Positions 1 to 8,301 of a DNA stretch of 64,000 nucleotides are shown here, piece after piece. A program made the translations under genes and the position numbers. The notes below the pieces were generated by a model, which saw nothing but the letters and a program-made list of their open reading frames with translations, was not told where the DNA came from and ran no database searches. Every line of letters starts with the position of its first letter. Positions within the stretch are counted from its first letter, which is position 1. Location: NCBI GenBank assembly GCA_017405675.1, contig JAFRAB010000015.1, forward strand, positions 106,630-170,629, read 5' to 3'. This stretch comes from Erysipelotrichaceae bacterium. GTDB lineage: Bacteria > Bacillota_I > Bacilli_A > Erysipelotrichales > Erysipelotrichaceae.

Positions 1-1
1 G

Positions 2-736
2 TATATCGGTAAAGACAGCCGCCAGAGTGGACTTGACAGTGTTAAAAATCATCATACAGTTGAAGATATTAAGAAAGCTAGAAAGGTATTGGATAAAGCA
101 GATTTGCTGGTAAGAGTCAATCCGATCCATGAAGCAACATCTGATTATTGTTCTTCAAAAGAAGAAATAGACGAAACGATAGATGCCGGAGCTGATATCA
201 TAATGCTTCCTTATTTTAAAACAGTTGATGAGGTAGAATTCTTTATAAATTGTGTCGCTTGTAGATGTAAAACCATGCTGTTATTGGAAACGCCTCAGGC
301 AGCTGAAAATCTTGATGAAATCCTTCAGTTGAAAGGAATAGATGAGATCCATATTGGCATAAATGATTTGTCTCTGGGATATCATAAGAAGTTTATGTTC
401 GAATTGCTTCGGGATGGTACGGTTGAGCAGTTATGCAAGAAGATAAGAAAAGCAGATATTCCTTATGGTTTTGGAGGAATTGCTGCATTGGGGAAGGGTA
501 TGTTACCGGCAGAAATCATTATCAAAGAACATTACAGATTAGGCTCTTCCATTGTCATACTTTCCAGAAGTTTTCTGAATACAGATAAGACAACAGACAT
601 TGAGTATATTAAGCAGTATTTTAATACAGAAGTAGAGAAAATCAGAGAATATGAATTGTCTTTGACAAATTGTAATGATTTTGAAGATAATCTTGAATTA
701 CTGAAAGAGAAGGTTTCGATTATTACTGGGAACTGA
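2..736 (+). CDS. HpcH/HpaI aldolase/citrate lyase family protein (5' end outside window)
   Basis: The frame is open from base 2, so the start lies upstream of the window; 244 codons are visible. The protein has the look of an HpcH/HpaI-type TIM-barrel aldolase: a stretch ending in LLLETPQAAENL (metal-binding Glu region of the family), then IHIGINDLSLGY, and a glycine-rich FGGIAALG segment. Members cleave or form C-C bonds on pyruvate- or phosphoenolpyruvate-like substrates, and versions with this look occur in surface-polysaccharide gene clusters. A decayed dehydrogenase fragment follows directly, which fits the tail of a polysaccharide or sugar-acid operon running into the window. Family assignment is fairly secure; substrate is unknown. 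Confidence 0.7.
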   Translation, partial: YIGKDSRQSGLDSVKNHHTVEDIKKARKVLDKADLLVRVNPIHEATSDYCSSKEEIDETIDAGADIIMLPYFKTVDEVEFFINCVACRCKTMLLLETPQAAENLDEILQLKGIDEIHIGINDLSLGYHKKFMFELLRDGTVEQLCKKIRKADIPYGFGGIAALGKGMLPAEIIIKEHYRLGSSIVILSRSFLNTDKTTDIEYIKQYFNTEVEKIREYELSLTNCNDFEDNLELLKEKVSIITGN

Positions 737-738
737 AA

Positions 739-852
739 ATGGATCTACTGATTACAGGAGTCTGTAAACAGGCTGAAGCATAATTAGAAGAAATTAGAAA
801 CATGGGTTTTCAGGTTGATTTTCTGAAACGGAAAATGGTGAATTTTCAATAA
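739..852 (+). pseudogene. Decayed 5' fragment of an NAD-dependent hydroxyacid dehydrogenase-like gene
   Basis: Two bases after the aldolase stop an ATG opens a frame reading MDLLITGVCKQAEA, then TAA at 781-783, then LEEIRNMGFQVDFLK in the same frame, and another TAA at 850-852. The start resembles the N-terminus of D-2-hydroxyacid (phosphoglycerate-type) dehydrogenases found beside such aldolases, by recollection of the family and not by search. Nothing coding for the rest of an enzyme follows before the next gene at 1080. It therefore looks like a stop-disrupted, 3'-truncated remnant. The remaining bases, roughly 853-968, are AT-rich and show no gene. Confidence 0.45.
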
Positions 853-968
853 ATTAATATAATTAAGGATAAACAATACCGATTATTTAACTACGCATTA
901 TTAAAAACAGAAAAAGGCTTAATTGTTAATTTAACATAAGAAAAAGAATTATTAAAAATTATCTTCTC

Positions 969-992
969 AAGAATGCTGAAGAATGCTATACT
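969..992 (+). promoter_or_regulatory. Extended -10 promoter overlapping a 10-bp tandem direct repeat
   Basis: An extended -10, TGC followed by TATACT (984-992), lies about 90 bp upstream of the giant surface-protein gene. It is overlapped by two adjacent near-identical decamers, AAGAATGCTG (969-978) and AAGAATGCTA (979-988). No good -35 is visible. The repeat could be an activator or repressor site. The roughly 80-nt leader that follows contains a short TATGC/GCATA hairpin with a T-rich loop (about 1005-1023). Confidence 0.45.
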
Positions 993-1079
993 TATTGTGT
1001 AGGTCTATGCGTTTTTTTGCATATGTTTTTAAGCAGAAATATGATAGATGAATAAAAAAACAAGTTGGAGGGAGAATTT

Positions 1080-4000
1080 ATGAGATTTGACTTGAAAAAA
1101 ATCATCACAGTTGTATTAGCCTTAGTCCTATCAGTTTCAACCTTTTTACCTGAAAGAGTATTTGCTGAAGGTAATGGTTTGAAAGAAGTTGTTTTCAACG
1201 GAATTACTGAAAGCGGTGTTGAAGTTGAAGCGACAGTAAAGGACAAGGATTATTCTGAAGACACTGTGCTTGAGGCTGGTGATGTTTATGATGACGCTTT
1301 CTTAAGCATGTCAAAAGCTAAATTGAAGTTGGAAAATATTGAAGTTATTGCTGTCAATATTTCTTTGAAAGACGGAGATAAAGCTCATGGAAAAGAAGCG
1401 TTACATAATTGTGAAGTTAGCTTCAAGGGATTAAAAGAAAATGCGAAAGCTTTGTTATACGTTAAGGACTATAACAAAAACAGAACTGAAAAGATTGAGT
1501 TTGTTCAGTCTGGTAATACCGTTTCCTTTAAGGGACGTGGTTCTGGTACATATATTGTTGTATATGAAGCTCCTGCTGTTCCAGTTGTATTTGAATCTGA
1601 TGTAAAAACAGAAGCTGCAATTACAGTAGTTGACGAAACAAATGCTTTTGCTGAAGGCACAGTAATGAAAGCTAAAGATGTTGCCGTTTCTGAAGTCAAT
1701 GACTTAGTTGAAGGCGACGTTGTTTATGCTGTTGATATTTCCTTTAAGACAGATGGACAGGAAGTTGAACCAGATGGTGATGTTACTGTTACAATTGCAT
1801 TAGATTTGGATCCAACTAAATCATTAAAATTAGTTCATATAGCAGATGATGGCACAGTTACAGACGTTGACAATGCTGTATTTACAGCTGATGGTGTCAC
1901 ATTTGTGGCCAGCAGTTTCTCAACATATGCCATTGTTGACAAAGATAATAAGACAATTACAACCATTCATTGGGGCGAAATAAAGGATGGCGCTTGGAGT
2001 GAATTTGATGCTGCTACTTTAGACCAGAGCGTGGGTAGTGTCAGCATAGATGCGACATATCCAGGATATGTTTATATTGATGCAGTGTATTATGCATCAG
2101 CACAGACATTACCTAATATTGACCATTCTTCAGCAGACGAAAACAGAACATTCATTAACAGAATTCTGACTAAGGTTACTGCTGAAGATGAGACATACAC
2201 TTGGACTGCTGAGGATGCGTTGAATAATGCTGAAGTATTTACATTAGCAGTTGGAAGCCATATTTATGTTGTGTATGAAGTTCCTGCTGTTACACCTACT
2301 CCTTCACCTGAGCCAACTCCTGATGTTGATGGCCCAACGACAGAAAAAAATGTTACTCCTAATGGGGATGGGACATATACAATTCAGTTAGATATTACTG
2401 GTACAATACATCAGGAAGTACATCAAACTGGTGCTAATGTCATAATCATATATGATATTTCGCAGAGTATGTCTCAAAATGTTGGAGGTATGACTAGATT
2501 AGAAGCTTCAAGACAGGCTACGCACACTTTAATCGATACCTTAAAACCTGGTACAAATGATATAGATCTCGCTCTTATTACATTTGCTCAAGATGCCCAA
2601 ACTCGTAGTTTTAGCGGAAGTAATTGGACTAAAAATGGATCAAATATAACATCAATTGTTGATGGTATCACTAATGTCGGACAGAATCTTGGTACGAGCT
2701 GGCATGAAGCTCTTGATAATGCATCTGACTTAACTCCACCAGACGATGATCCAACATATGTAATATTCATTACTGATGGCTGCCCTTCAGTGAATGGTCT
2801 TACTTCTAGCGGACACAGTCATGGAGCTGCTGGAACCAACAATACAACTGACTTATGTTATACTGCTGCTTTAGCATATGCAAAGATACTTGCAGGAACA
2901 AAAGGACAATCATATAGTTCAACTGTAACTTCAGGAAATAGATCGTGGACTATAAGCGGTAATGGTAAAGGATATAATTTGTACGGTATTTACACAGGAA
3001 CTGATAGTAACAATATGCTTGGCCAGTTAGTTACTGCTGCAAATGGAAAACAAACTATTACCGCAACTAGTGCAGATGCCATTAAAACAGCCTTCCAGAA
3101 TATTGCTCAGACAATCGTTGATAATCTTGGCTCAAATAATGTTGTTGTTGATGATGGTATACCTTCAATTACCTCTGTAAGTGCATCTGTTTCTGGAGCC
3201 GCTGGTGGATTTGAATATTATCGTAGTGGTGGTACAGTCAAAGATGAAGAAACCGGAGAAACATCAGAAAAGTATGATCATACCGCAAATGGTGGCTTAG
3301 GTGAAACTTGGAGTGATGCCCCAGGTGCTTCCTACACACAGGAAAATGGTGTAGTGTGGGATATGAGTAAGGTTGGTGTTGTTGAAGATGGTGTTACATA
3401 TACATTAAGATTCACAGTATGGCCTAGCCAGGAAGCATATGACCTGATTGCAGACGTTAATAATGCAGTAGTCAGAGCTGAAGATGGATCCGTTACACAG
3501 TATGAAACAGCAGATGAAGCATTTTCTCATTTGGATGATACTTTAAAATCATATCTATATAAAAATAGTGCTGATGGTAAATATTATTTAAAGACAAATA
3601 CTCATTTGAAGACTTCATATTCTTATAACGGTACTGCTTATACTGATATCATTGATGAAGGCGAAAATGCAATGGTACTTGCTGCAGAGCCTATCTCTCT
3701 AAAAAAGAATTGGCCTAGTAACTTCCTTGATGAATATGGAGCAGCTCAGTATCGTGATGAAAATGGTAATGTTCAAACTGCAACAGAAATCAAGCTTACA
3801 GTTGTACGTTCAGATGGAACAACTGATTCAGCTGGTAAGTTGGTTTATGAAGATTATTTGGATGTTACAGTTGGTAAGGATAATAACTGGGAAAGTGGAG
3901 ATTTATACATTTCCTGCGGTGTAATGGTTGTTAAAAATGGAACTGTAGACATTAAAGAACCTGGTTTTGACTATACAATTACTGAACCAGAAGGATTCTC

Positions 4001-5444
4001 ATATTATTGGGACCTTATTGCTGATGTATATCATCCAATGGTTATTAATGGAACATCAACAATGCTAATTCTTGATGATTCATTAGCATCTGTAGATAAT
4101 GTTAACAGCTTTGAAATTAATGGTCACAAATATAAAAAGGGATCAGATCATAATACACTTGAAGGTTCTAACTATCGTAGATCTAATTTGAACCTTACCA
4201 AAGTAGTTAAAAATGGTGAAGATACTGTAAGTGGTGGTATTGATGATTATTTTACATACAAAGTTGTCGTAAAGGATTCAAATTCATCAGATGGATATGT
4301 TTGGTTCTCTGCGTGGGATCCTACTCTCGAATACACTGATGAAGAGACTGGAGAAATCAAGCATGGTGGAACATACAAAGGAACTGATTGGATTATCAGC
4401 GGTGCAACAGCAGAAACTGGAAATACAGGTTATTGGTATGCTACAAACGGTGCAGAAGTTCAGTTTAAGATTAAAGCCGGGTGGAATGTACGTTTCTTGA
4501 ACCTGTATCATGATACTACATATTCATTTGAAGAAATCTTAGCAGAAGACAGCGATTATCAGCTTGATAAAGTCGAAGGTTCTGTAAGATATGATTTCAT
4601 GGATGAATCAATAAATGTAGACGATTGGTTCAAAGTTGATGAAACTAATTCCAAAAAAGTATCTGGTACAATTATTGAACCAAATAATCAGTATACTGTT
4701 ACATATACAAATAAGTGTGATGCATTCTATGTATATCATTCTGGAGTTGCTGGCGATGGTAACTTAGAAGTAGTATTAATGCCTAAGAATGGTGGAACTT
4801 ATGACCTTACTCAGAATGTTACAGAAGGTACACTCTACGGCGGATATTATATGGATTATGCTGGTAAGGGAAGTTATGCTGATGATGGTGTAGCAAAAGA
4901 TGATGGTGTAGTTTATTCAGGTTGGAATTATACATGGACAGATCCTGAGACAACTAAGGGTACAGAAATAACTCCTGTTGTTGGCGAAACTTATTATATT
5001 AAGGAAGTTCCAGTGTGGTTCCTGAGAAACTACTATCAGATTAACTACCTCAAGACTAGTCAGGAACTTACTGGTTTATATCTAATTTCCGATGTCGATG
5101 ACTTGAATTATGATGAAACAGGTTTCATTCTGACAAAAGAAGAAAATGGTGTTAATATCGTAGCAAAGGTTAATTCTACAATTACAGTAAAGAATACTGC
5201 AACTAACAAGACAGTCACATTAAAACCAAGTACAGTCTTTAAGAGTATTGGAGTAACTAGTGATGATTGTTATCTGACATTATTGAATGTTACTGAGGAT
5301 CCAAATTACTTTGCTGCAGATACTACATTCTCAATGAAACCGTATTGGGTAACTCCAGATGGAATTGAAGTCAGTGGCATTAAGACTCGTACAATTACTA
5401 TTACAGATCTCGTGAAGAGTGGTATTAGTAAAACTGAAGATTAA
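1080..5444 (+). CDS. Giant secreted von Willebrand factor A-domain surface protein
   Basis: Start is ATG 1080, with GGAGGGAG at 1067-1074 five bases upstream; an in-frame TTG at 1065 lacks a site. The 1454-residue product has a signal peptide (lysines, hydrophobic VVLALVLSVSTFL, cleavage near VFA-EG). Beta-rich adhesin-like modules follow, then a Pro/Thr linker (TPTPSPEPTP, about residue 405), then a vWA domain whose MIDAS motif DISQS has D459, S461 and S463, with FITDG downstream. The rest is long beta-rich sequence resembling SpaA/Cna-B adhesin modules. There is no LPXTG motif and no C-terminal membrane helix, so anchoring is unexplained. It heads the cluster that follows; the EF-hand gene starts 14 bp after its stop behind AAGGAGG. 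Likely role is adhesion or a displayed scaffold; partner unknown. Confidence 0.8.
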   Translation: MRFDLKKIITVVLALVLSVSTFLPERVFAEGNGLKEVVFNGITESGVEVEATVKDKDYSEDTVLEAGDVYDDAFLSMSKAKLKLENIEVIAVNISLKDGDKAHGKEALHNCEVSFKGLKENAKALLYVKDYNKNRTEKIEFVQSGNTVSFKGRGSGTYIVVYEAPAVPVVFESDVKTEAAITVVDETNAFAEGTVMKAKDVAVSEVNDLVEGDVVYAVDISFKTDGQEVEPDGDVTVTIALDLDPTKSLKLVHIADDGTVTDVDNAVFTADGVTFVASSFSTYAIVDKDNKTITTIHWGEIKDGAWSEFDAATLDQSVGSVSIDATYPGYVYIDAVYYASAQTLPNIDHSSADENRTFINRILTKVTAEDETYTWTAEDALNNAEVFTLAVGSHIYVVYEVPAVTPTPSPEPTPDVDGPTTEKNVTPNGDGTYTIQLDITGTIHQEVHQTGANVIIIYDISQSMSQNVGGMTRLEASRQATHTLIDTLKPGTNDIDLALITFAQDAQTRSFSGSNWTKNGSNITSIVDGITNVGQNLGTSWHEALDNASDLTPPDDDPTYVIFITDGCPSVNGLTSSGHSHGAAGTNNTTDLCYTAALAYAKILAGTKGQSYSSTVTSGNRSWTISGNGKGYNLYGIYTGTDSNNMLGQLVTAANGKQTITATSADAIKTAFQNIAQTIVDNLGSNNVVVDDGIPSITSVSASVSGAAGGFEYYRSGGTVKDEETGETSEKYDHTANGGLGETWSDAPGASYTQENGVVWDMSKVGVVEDGVTYTLRFTVWPSQEAYDLIADVNNAVVRAEDGSVTQYETADEAFSHLDDTLKSYLYKNSADGKYYLKTNTHLKTSYSYNGTAYTDIIDEGENAMVLAAEPISLKKNWPSNFLDEYGAAQYRDENGNVQTATEIKLTVVRSDGTTDSAGKLVYEDYLDVTVGKDNNWESGDLYISCGVMVVKNGTVDIKEPGFDYTITEPEGFSYYWDLIADVYHPMVINGTSTMLILDDSLASVDNVNSFEINGHKYKKGSDHNTLEGSNYRRSNLNLTKVVKNGEDTVSGGIDDYFTYKVVVKDSNSSDGYVWFSAWDPTLEYTDEETGEIKHGGTYKGTDWIISGATAETGNTGYWYATNGAEVQFKIKAGWNVRFLNLYHDTTYSFEEILAEDSDYQLDKVEGSVRYDFMDESINVDDWFKVDETNSKKVSGTIIEPNNQYTVTYTNKCDAFYVYHSGVAGDGNLEVVLMPKNGGTYDLTQNVTEGTLYGGYYMDYAGKGSYADDGVAKDDGVVYSGWNYTWTDPETTKGTEITPVVGETYYIKEVPVWFLRNYYQINYLKTSQELTGLYLISDVDDLNYDETGFILTKEENGVNIVAKVNSTITVKNTATNKTVTLKPSTVFKSIGVTSDDCYLTLLNVTEDPNYFAADTTFSMKPYWVTPDGIEVSGIKTRTITITDLVKSGISKTED

Positions 5445-5458
5445 AGGAGGATGAAGTT

Positions 5459-5719
5459 ATGAAAAACTATAGATTCCCTGTAATGTTTCTTGTTGATGAT
5501 GGTCAAGGAGAAATTATATTAGATGGTTCTGAAACAACTGCTCCAGACGATATCTTTAACATTAAAGAGTGGGATGAAAAGATTTTTGATGATTTTGATC
5601 CTGATATAATTTCATTATGGTTAGACCATTATGATGTTGAAGAAATTGATGCTGACCAAAATGGTATAATTACTTATGATGAATTTACTACTTGGTGCAA
5701 TGCAAATGAACCTTGGTAG
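5459..5719 (+). CDS. Small acidic EF-hand protein, candidate modified peptide
   Basis: The 86-residue protein is very acidic and carries one canonical EF-hand loop, DADQNGIITYDE (D64, D66, N68, I70, E75), so calcium binding is likely. It has one Cys (C80) and ends NEPW. The N-terminus, MKNYRFPVMFLVDD, has no signal peptide but resembles the leader style of short Firmicutes peptides predicted to be RiPP precursors. It is preceded by AAGGAGG, lies 14 bp after the surface-protein gene and is followed by a terminator hairpin. The genes after that terminator encode kinase-like, PqqD-like and nucleotidyltransferase proteins. It could be a peptide substrate, a calcium-binding partner of the vWA protein, or a dockerin-like tag. 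The EF-hand is clear; the role is inferred. Confidence 0.7.
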   Translation: MKNYRFPVMFLVDDGQGEIILDGSETTAPDDIFNIKEWDEKIFDDFDPDIISLWLDHYDVEEIDADQNGIITYDEFTTWCNANEPW

Positions 5720-5738
5720 GATTTGAATTTATTGTTTC

Positions 5739-5766
5739 AAAAGCGTAGAGGATTCTCTACGCTTTT
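5739..5766 (+). terminator. Internal terminator/attenuator hairpin after the EF-hand gene
   Basis: A perfect 12-bp inverted repeat (AAAAGCGTAGAG and its complement) with a GATT loop ends in TTTT and then GTT. It sits between the surface-protein/EF-hand pair and the modification genes. The T-tract is short, so partial read-through is plausible. That would give high expression of the two upstream genes and lower expression of the downstream enzymes. Confidence 0.75.
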
Positions 5767-5787
5767 GTTAATATGGAGGTTATAATA

Positions 5788-6534
5788 TTGAATTATTATA
5801 AATTTGAATGTGCTGGTATTAACATCTACTACAGTTTTAACTATGAAGAAACAATAGATTTTTTTCGTGATTATATAAATGGTCCTTATAACGATATAAA
5901 TGGAGTGTACATAAATCTTTCGAAAGACTATCTTGATGAAAATAGATGGTTAATTTCAGAAAACGAAAAATCTAATGCATTTTTAGAATATAAATGTTTA
6001 ATGCTTGCAACCGGAAATAGTTTATTAGAATATAATAGAGCTGTTTTTCATTCAGTTGCTGTTTTATGGAAGGATTACGCATGGATTTTAACAGCGCCTT
6101 CTGGTACTGGTAAAACAACACAGCTTCGTCATTGGAAAAAGATATTAGGCAAAGATGCTGTTGTTATCAATGGAGATAAACCAATTATTGAAGTACGTAA
6201 TGATAATTCAGTATGGGTATATTCTTCTCCATGGAGAGGAAAAGAGCATGCTGGATCGCCTGGATTGAAAGCTATCCTTGGAGGAATTATTTTATTGCAA
6301 CAGGGAAATGAAAACAAAATAAATAGAATATCCGGATCTGATGCTGTTATCCCATTATTTTCGGAATTTATTTCTTATCCAGAAAACTCTCTACAGATAC
6401 GAAAGCAAGCTGAAATATTAAACAATATTTTAGATTCTGTGCCAGTTTGGAAACTTATCAACTTAGGAGATTTGGATTCTGCGATGCTGACAATAAATTC
6501 ACTTCAAGAATACCTGGAGGATATAAATGGATAA
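5788..6534 (+). CDS. HPr-kinase-like P-loop protein (PqqD-associated)
   Basis: The chosen start is TTG 5788 with GGAGG at 5775-5779; the in-frame ATG at 5773 lies on that site and would leave no site of its own. The 248-residue product has a Walker A motif APSGTGKTT (residues 103-111, K109), a following INGDKP (Walker-B-like) and a YSSPWRGKEH segment. This is the pattern of HprK-related kinases that accompany PqqD and nucleotidyltransferase genes. In paeninodin-type lasso peptide clusters, related kinases phosphorylate a C-terminal Ser. No lasso cyclase or protease gene is present here, so the substrate is not a standard lasso peptide. It overlaps the PqqD gene by 8 bp. Kinase family good; substrate inferred. 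Confidence 0.75.
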   Translation: MNYYKFECAGINIYYSFNYEETIDFFRDYINGPYNDINGVYINLSKDYLDENRWLISENEKSNAFLEYKCLMLATGNSLLEYNRAVFHSVAVLWKDYAWILTAPSGTGKTTQLRHWKKILGKDAVVINGDKPIIEVRNDNSVWVYSSPWRGKEHAGSPGLKAILGGIILLQQGNENKINRISGSDAVIPLFSEFISYPENSLQIRKQAEILNNILDSVPVWKLINLGDLDSAMLTINSLQEYLEDING

Positions 6535-6832
6535 AATTAGAATAAGATCCGGAATTGAACTTGTGGAAATTCAAGGCGTTCATCTTCTTGTCGCTGATCG
6601 TCAGGCCAGGGAAAAATGTAGGTATATACAAAGAATAAATGAGGTTGGTGCATCGATTTGGAAATTTCTAGAATCAGGTGCTACAATAAATGAAATAGAA
6701 GAATCAATGCGTTCAGAATATGAAATTGAGGAAGATTATGATTTAAGAAGTGATATATATGGCTTTGTTAATAGTCTTAAAGATAATCAATATATTGTGA
6801 TACAGAGTAATAATAGTGAATCAAATATTTGA
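6527..6832 (+). CDS. PqqD-like peptide-recognition protein (first copy)
   Basis: The 101-residue product begins inside the kinase gene (8-bp overlap), with GGAGG a few bases before its ATG. Features of the PqqD / RiPP-recognition-element fold are an N-terminal beta-hairpin region, INEVGASIWKFLESGATINEI (the typical LNxxgaxIwxxldG.. motif of PqqD proteins) and a C-terminal helix ending in a short Ile-rich strand. PqqD proteins bind leader peptides and hand them to modifying enzymes. With the neighbouring kinase and nucleotidyltransferase it makes a peptide-modification module. The most obvious candidate ligand is the EF-hand protein upstream. Family confident; ligand inferred. Confidence 0.75.
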   Translation: MDKIRIRSGIELVEIQGVHLLVADRQAREKCRYIQRINEVGASIWKFLESGATINEIEESMRSEYEIEEDYDLRSDIYGFVNSLKDNQYIVIQSNNSESNI

Positions 6833-6896
6833 AATGCTGAAATTATGATTGTATAATCTATTTGCATATTTTATTTTGCTGCATATTGGAGGTAAT

Positions 6897-7091
6897 ATGA
6901 AAATAAAGAAAAATATAGTTATTATCTTAGTATTAATGCTATGTTTAAATGGATGTTTTTGGAAGAAAAAGCCTAATAATAACAATAATTCAGCAGATAA
7001 TCAAAATGTAGAAAAACAAAATGATACAGTTGAAATATCTGATGAAATCATTATCCCTGTTGAAGAGGGTGAGGAATCTTTTGGTGAATAG
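6897..7091 (+). CDS. Small lipoprotein
   Basis: Start is ATG 6897 behind TTGGAGGTAAT; an earlier TTG in frame lacks a site. The 64-residue product has a lysine-rich start, a hydrophobic stretch and a lipobox LNGC (Cys 18), so it is expected to be lipid-anchored on the outer face of the membrane. The mature part is short: aromatic/lysine residues, an Asn run, then an acidic tail ending EEGEESFGE. No domain is recognisable. It lies between the first PqqD-like gene and the nucleotidyltransferase gene. It may be an accessory, immunity-type or anchoring component of the cluster. Confidence 0.7.
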   Translation: MKIKKNIVIILVLMLCLNGCFWKKKPNNNNNSADNQNVEKQNDTVEISDEIIIPVEEGEESFGE

Positions 7092-7112
7092 TTCACTAGA
7101 TTTACCGTTAAT

Positions 7113-8291
7113 ATGAATAAATCATATGAGACCATTATTACCCTATTGAATAGCTTTATTTTTAATAAAGCTTTTTCTATTGACGAGAATGTTTCCTGGA
7201 AAGAAATATATTATTATTCAAAGATACATAACATAGCAGGTATAGTTGGTCATGTGATAAATACTTTTTATGACAATTGTGAAACATTAAATGATAGAAC
7301 TCGCTTAAGATTTAAGGATCAAGCCATAAAAGATTTTGGGAAGATGTCATTAAGATTTGATCAAGGTGCTTTTGTAAGTCATGAATTAAGCAAAAATAAT
7401 ATTGATCATGTTGTGTTGAAAGGGTATGTGTTAAGAAATTATTATCCTGTCAAAGAACTCAGAGTATTTGGAGATGTAGATTTTTTAATACATACTGAAG
7501 ATAGAACCAAATCAGATGAAATAATGAAAAAATTAGGTTTTGAACAAACACATAATTGGGAACCTAGTTATGCATATAAAAAGAGTATCAGTTGTATAGA
7601 AATACATACAGATCTTTTTGATACTGACATATCAGCAAATTTTAGAGTAAAGCAATTCTTTAACAATAATATTTATCATAATACTAATTTAGTTCATGAT
7701 CATTGTTATGAATTCAATAAAGAAACACATATTACTTTTTTGATTGCTCATATTGCTAAACACTGTTCTACAAGTGGAGCTGGAATCAAAATGTTTTTGG
7801 ATCTAGCATTATTGATTCATAACGAACATGATATAGATTGGGGTACTATTGAAATAAATCTACATCAAATGGGGATGTGGCATTTTTCATCATTTGTATT
7901 TCGTTTGCTTAAAGAACTGTTTCTTATAGATATACCTGTCTCAATAGATAATATTGAGAAAGATGAGTTTGATATATTTGTAAACTATATATTTGAAGCT
8001 GGATCTTTTGGCCAATATAAACGTGATATTGGAGCAGTACAGTTAGTTAATGATAATTCATCAAAAATGTCAGCCATTATTCACAGCTTCTTTCCTACTG
8101 CTAAAACAATAGAAAAGAGATATACATATTTATCTAAATATCCTTATCTGTTGCCTGTTGCATGGATACACAGAGCAGTTTTGAATTCTAAAAAACTTAA
8201 GAGTTTTTTTAGAAAGAATCAAAAAGTCCTTACAGCGGATACTAGTGAAACGAAAAGACTAAAAAACATCCGTACAATGATTGGATTGTAG
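7113..8291 (+). CDS. Nucleotidyltransferase family protein (NTP_transf_5 type)
   Basis: The 392-residue product has the hallmark VLKGY... then FGDVDFLI (G120, D121, D123), the metal-binding DxD of nucleotidyltransferase-fold proteins of the PF14907 type, followed by an EIHTDLF segment. These proteins recur beside HprK-like kinases and PqqD genes. In one lasso-peptide system such a protein was reported to add sugars to a kinase-phosphorylated peptide, and that precedent suggests a second modification step here. No clear Shine-Dalgarno precedes the ATG, so translation may be coupled to the lipoprotein gene. The gene is AT-rich like its neighbours. Family fairly confident; donor and acceptor unknown. 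Confidence 0.72.
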   Translation: MNKSYETIITLLNSFIFNKAFSIDENVSWKEIYYYSKIHNIAGIVGHVINTFYDNCETLNDRTRLRFKDQAIKDFGKMSLRFDQGAFVSHELSKNNIDHVVLKGYVLRNYYPVKELRVFGDVDFLIHTEDRTKSDEIMKKLGFEQTHNWEPSYAYKKSISCIEIHTDLFDTDISANFRVKQFFNNNIYHNTNLVHDHCYEFNKETHITFLIAHIAKHCSTSGAGIKMFLDLALLIHNEHDIDWGTIEINLHQMGMWHFSSFVFRLLKELFLIDIPVSIDNIEKDEFDIFVNYIFEAGSFGQYKRDIGAVQLVNDNSSKMSAIIHSFFPTAKTIEKRYTYLSKYPYLLPVAWIHRAVLNSKKLKSFFRKNQKVLTADTSETKRLKNIRTMIGL

Positions 8292-8301
8292 AGGTTATCA
8301 T

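Noticed and set aside
1065..1079. TTG start five codons upstream for the giant vWA protein.
   Set aside because: It overlaps the Shine-Dalgarno, and would add acidic residues before the signal peptide.
5773..5787. ATG start for the HprK-like gene.
   Set aside because: The ATG lies at the GGAGG site itself and has none of its own; TTG 5788 is correctly spaced from it.
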